Of a stretch of 7,959 nt of DNA, positions 6,369-7,959 are shown one piece after another. Position numbers and translations under genes: made by a program. Numbering within the stretch: position 1 is the stretch's first letter; every line of letters begins with the position of its first letter. The notes under the pieces were generated by a model that saw nothing but the letters and a program-made list of their open reading frames with translations, ran no database searches and was not told the DNA's origin. This DNA is from Rhodoferax sp. (GTDB taxonomy: Bacteria > Pseudomonadota > Gammaproteobacteria > Burkholderiales > Burkholderiaceae), in the NCBI GenBank assembly GCA_028292075.1, contig JAQGNA010000553.1, positions 1 through 7,959 of the forward strand, read 5' to 3'.

Positions 6369-6389
6369 GCCGCCCTTTCATTCGGCGGC
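6369..6389 (+). terminator. GC-rich hairpin after the EF-hand gene
   Basis: GCCGCC (6369-6374) and GGCGGC (6384-6389) form a 6-bp stem around a 9-nt loop, 10 nt after the EF-hand stop codon. There is no T-run after it, so it would be a weak terminator or a 3'-end stabilising structure. Confidence 0.4.
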
Positions 6390-6390
6390 C

Positions 6391-6420
6391 TAGGCAAGAC
6401 CAGAGGGGTTGCCGCAGAAT
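6391..6420 (+). promoter_or_regulatory. Possible promoter of the D-lactate dehydrogenase gene
   Basis: TAGGCA (6391-6396) and CAGAAT (6415-6420) match the -35 and -10 hexamers at four of six positions each, with 18 bp between them, just after the hairpin at 6369-6389. Transcription would begin close to the ribosome binding site AGGAG at 6431. The match is weak; read-through from the EF-hand gene is the alternative. Confidence 0.25.
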
Positions 6421-6440
6421 AGGGGACTCAAGGAGACCCT

Positions 6441-7865
6441 ATGAACGCGCCCACCCATCCCACCCACCTGATGCCCGAGATCCACCAGAGAGAGGTGCCA
6501 CAGGTCCTAATCGACGCCTTGAAGGCACGGTTTGCCGAGCGGTGTTCCACCGCCCTGGTGGTGCGCGAACAGCATGGGCGCGACGAATCTTCGTTCACCG
6601 TCCCGCCGCCATCCGCCGTGGTGTTTGCAGAGAGCACCCTCGACGTTGCCGATGCGGTGCGCATGGCCGGGGAGCACAGCACGCCGGTCATTCCGTTCGG
6701 CGTCGGCTCATCCCTGGAAGGGCACCTGCTTGCGGTGCAAGGCGGCATCAGCATTGACGTGAGCCGGATGAACAAGGTACTGTCCATCGACGCGGACGAT
6801 CTGACCGTCACGGTTCAACCAGGCGTCACTCGCAAGCAGCTGAACGAAGAACTCAAGAGCACGGGGTTGTTTTTTCCGATCGATCCGGGTGCCGATGCGT
6901 CCATTGGTGGCATGAGCGCCACGCGCGCCAGCGGGACGAATGCCGTGCGCTACGGGAACATGCGCGAAAACGTGCTGGCCCTGCAGGTTGTCACCGCCAG
7001 CGGCGAGGTGATCCGCACGGGTACCCGCGCGAAAAAATCGAGTGCTGGCTACGATCTGACCCGCTTGATGGTCGGGAGCGAAGGTACGCTAGGTGTGATC
7101 ACGGAGGTCACGGTACGCATCTATCCACTGCCAGAGGCGATCTCGGCGGCCATCTGCTCCTTCCCAGACATCGAGTCTGCGGTGCGGACCACGATTCAGG
7201 TCATCCAGCTCGGCGTTCCCATTGCCCGGGTCGAGCTGATCGACCAGAACACGGTCAGGATGGTCAACGCGTATGCAAAGCTCGGCTTGCGCGAAGAGCC
7301 GATGTTGCTCATGGAATTTCACGGCTCCCCAACTGGCGTCAAAGAACAGGCTGAAGTGGTCCAGGAAATCGCTTCCGACCACGGTGGCAACGCGTTTGAA
7401 TGGGCCAGCACGCCAGAAGAGCGAACAAGGCTTTGGACCGCTCGGCACAATTCTTATTTTGCAGCGGTCCAATCACGGCCTGGCTGCAAGGTGATTTCCA
7501 CCGACACCTGTGTGCCGATCTCCAGATTAGCGGACTGCCTGCTCGATTCAGTGCGCGAAGCCGACGCCTCCGGCATTCCATACTTCCTCGTGGGACACGT
7601 AGGCGACGGCAACTTCCATTTCGGTTACCTCCTCGATCCGAACATTCCGGAAGAGCGGGTTGTCGCGGAAAAGCTCAATCACGACTTGGTCACCAGGGCG
7701 CTGGAATTGGAGGGTACTTGCACGGGTGAGCACGGTGTGGGACTGCACAAGATGGATTTCTTGGTTAGTGAGACCGGGAATGGTGCAGTGGAGATGATGC
7801 GGACCATCAAGCGTGCGCTTGATCCGAAGAACATCATGAATCCGGGGAAAATCTTCGTACTGTGA
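6441..7865 (+). CDS. FAD-dependent D-lactate dehydrogenase, cytochrome/LDHD type
   Basis: This 474-residue flavoenzyme oxidises D-lactate (or a related D-2-hydroxy acid) to the 2-oxo acid and passes electrons towards cytochrome c or the quinone pool. The N-terminal FAD-binding domain has PFGVGSSLEGHL at 85-96, VQPGVTRKQLN at 125-135, DPGADASIGGMSATRASGTN at 148-167 and GYDLTRLMVGSEGTLGVITE at 203-222. The C-terminal FAD-oxidase domain has WTARHN (332-337), CKVISTDTCVPISRL (349-363), GHVGDGNFHF (385-394) and EGTCTGEHGVG (424-434). This set follows mitochondrial LDHD/DLD more closely than glycolate oxidase GlcD, and no glcE/glcF partners are present, although a glycolate or 2-hydroxyglutarate substrate is not excluded. 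AGGAG at 6431-6435, 5 nt before the ATG, fixes the start. No signal peptide is seen. GC content is visibly lower than upstream and rare codons occur (AGA-TTA at 7524-7529; CTA at Leu23 and Leu217). Confidence 0.92.
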   Translation: MNAPTHPTHLMPEIHQREVPQVLIDALKARFAERCSTALVVREQHGRDESSFTVPPPSAVVFAESTLDVADAVRMAGEHSTPVIPFGVGSSLEGHLLAVQGGISIDVSRMNKVLSIDADDLTVTVQPGVTRKQLNEELKSTGLFFPIDPGADASIGGMSATRASGTNAVRYGNMRENVLALQVVTASGEVIRTGTRAKKSSAGYDLTRLMVGSEGTLGVITEVTVRIYPLPEAISAAICSFPDIESAVRTTIQVIQLGVPIARVELIDQNTVRMVNAYAKLGLREEPMLLMEFHGSPTGVKEQAEVVQEIASDHGGNAFEWASTPEERTRLWTARHNSYFAAVQSRPGCKVISTDTCVPISRLADCLLDSVREADASGIPYFLVGHVGDGNFHFGYLLDPNIPEERVVAEKLNHDLVTRALELEGTCTGEHGVGLHKMDFLVSETGNGAVEMMRTIKRALDPKNIMNPGKIFVL

Positions 7866-7906
7866 GAGGCGCTTGCAGAGGGGCATTTATGCGCAGGGAC
7901 AACAGT

Positions 7907-7957
7907 TAAAAGGCCCGCCGGCGTCATCGGCGTCATCGGCGTCGTTATCCGGCCTGC
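7907..7957 (-). terminator. Possible minus-strand terminator of a gene beyond the right edge
   Basis: Read on the minus strand, AGGCC (7955-7951) can pair with GGCCT (7915-7911), and the T-run of the complement of AAAA (7908-7911) follows. The loop is long (about 35 nt) and contains the 9-bp repeats. It would suit a convergent gene outside the window. The evidence is weak. Confidence 0.25.
7919..7943. repeat. 9-bp tandem repeat, about 2.8 copies
   Basis: CGGCGTCAT occurs twice in tandem (7919-7927 and 7928-7936), followed by a partial third copy CGGCGTC (7937-7943). It is in the intergenic region 54 bp after the D-lactate dehydrogenase stop codon and is not within any gene I can support. Confidence 0.8.
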
Positions 7958-7959
7958 AC

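Overview
The window reads as chromosomal DNA from a high-GC betaproteobacterium, most likely a member of the Comamonadaceae or a close relative within Burkholderiales. The grounds are GC-rich coding sequence, an orphan 'Bug'-type (TctC) periplasmic binding protein, a CysB-family LysR regulator, and the style of the acetoacetyl-CoA synthetase and AsmA-like proteins. The assignment to family is inference.

Layout from left to right. Minus strand: the N-terminal 362 residues of an acetoacetyl-CoA synthetase run off the left edge (1-1086). Upstream of it on the same strand lies an AsmA-like membrane-anchored envelope protein (1189-2520). Divergent from that, on the plus strand, are a MenI/YdiI-type hotdog acyl-CoA thioesterase (2660-3085), a CysB-family LysR regulator (3222-4166) and an orphan Bug-family solute-binding protein (4291-5265). 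Convergent with these is a PduO-type cob(I)alamin adenosyltransferase on the minus strand (5303-5869). After a 183-bp divergent intergenic region come a small exported EF-hand protein (6053-6358) and a complete FAD-dependent D-lactate dehydrogenase of the LDHD/cytochrome type (6441-7865), both on the plus strand. The last 94 bp hold a short 9-bp tandem repeat and a possible terminator for a gene lying beyond the right edge.

The genes do not form one obvious pathway. They look like a string of short, mostly independent transcription units: acetoacetate activation, envelope maintenance, acyl-CoA hydrolysis, sulphur-type regulation beside a solute receptor, B12 cofactor synthesis, and D-lactate oxidation. 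The best functional link is positional: the CysB-like regulator lies directly upstream of the Bug receptor. No gap without a gene exceeds 300 bases.

I found no mobile element, CRISPR array, tRNA, rRNA or defence island, and no convincing new multi-gene system. The points most worth a second look are regulatory: a terminator-like hairpin placed between a probable -10 and the ribosome binding site of the Bug gene, a perfect inverted repeat upstream of the LysR gene, and a drop in GC content with rare codons in the D-lactate dehydrogenase gene.
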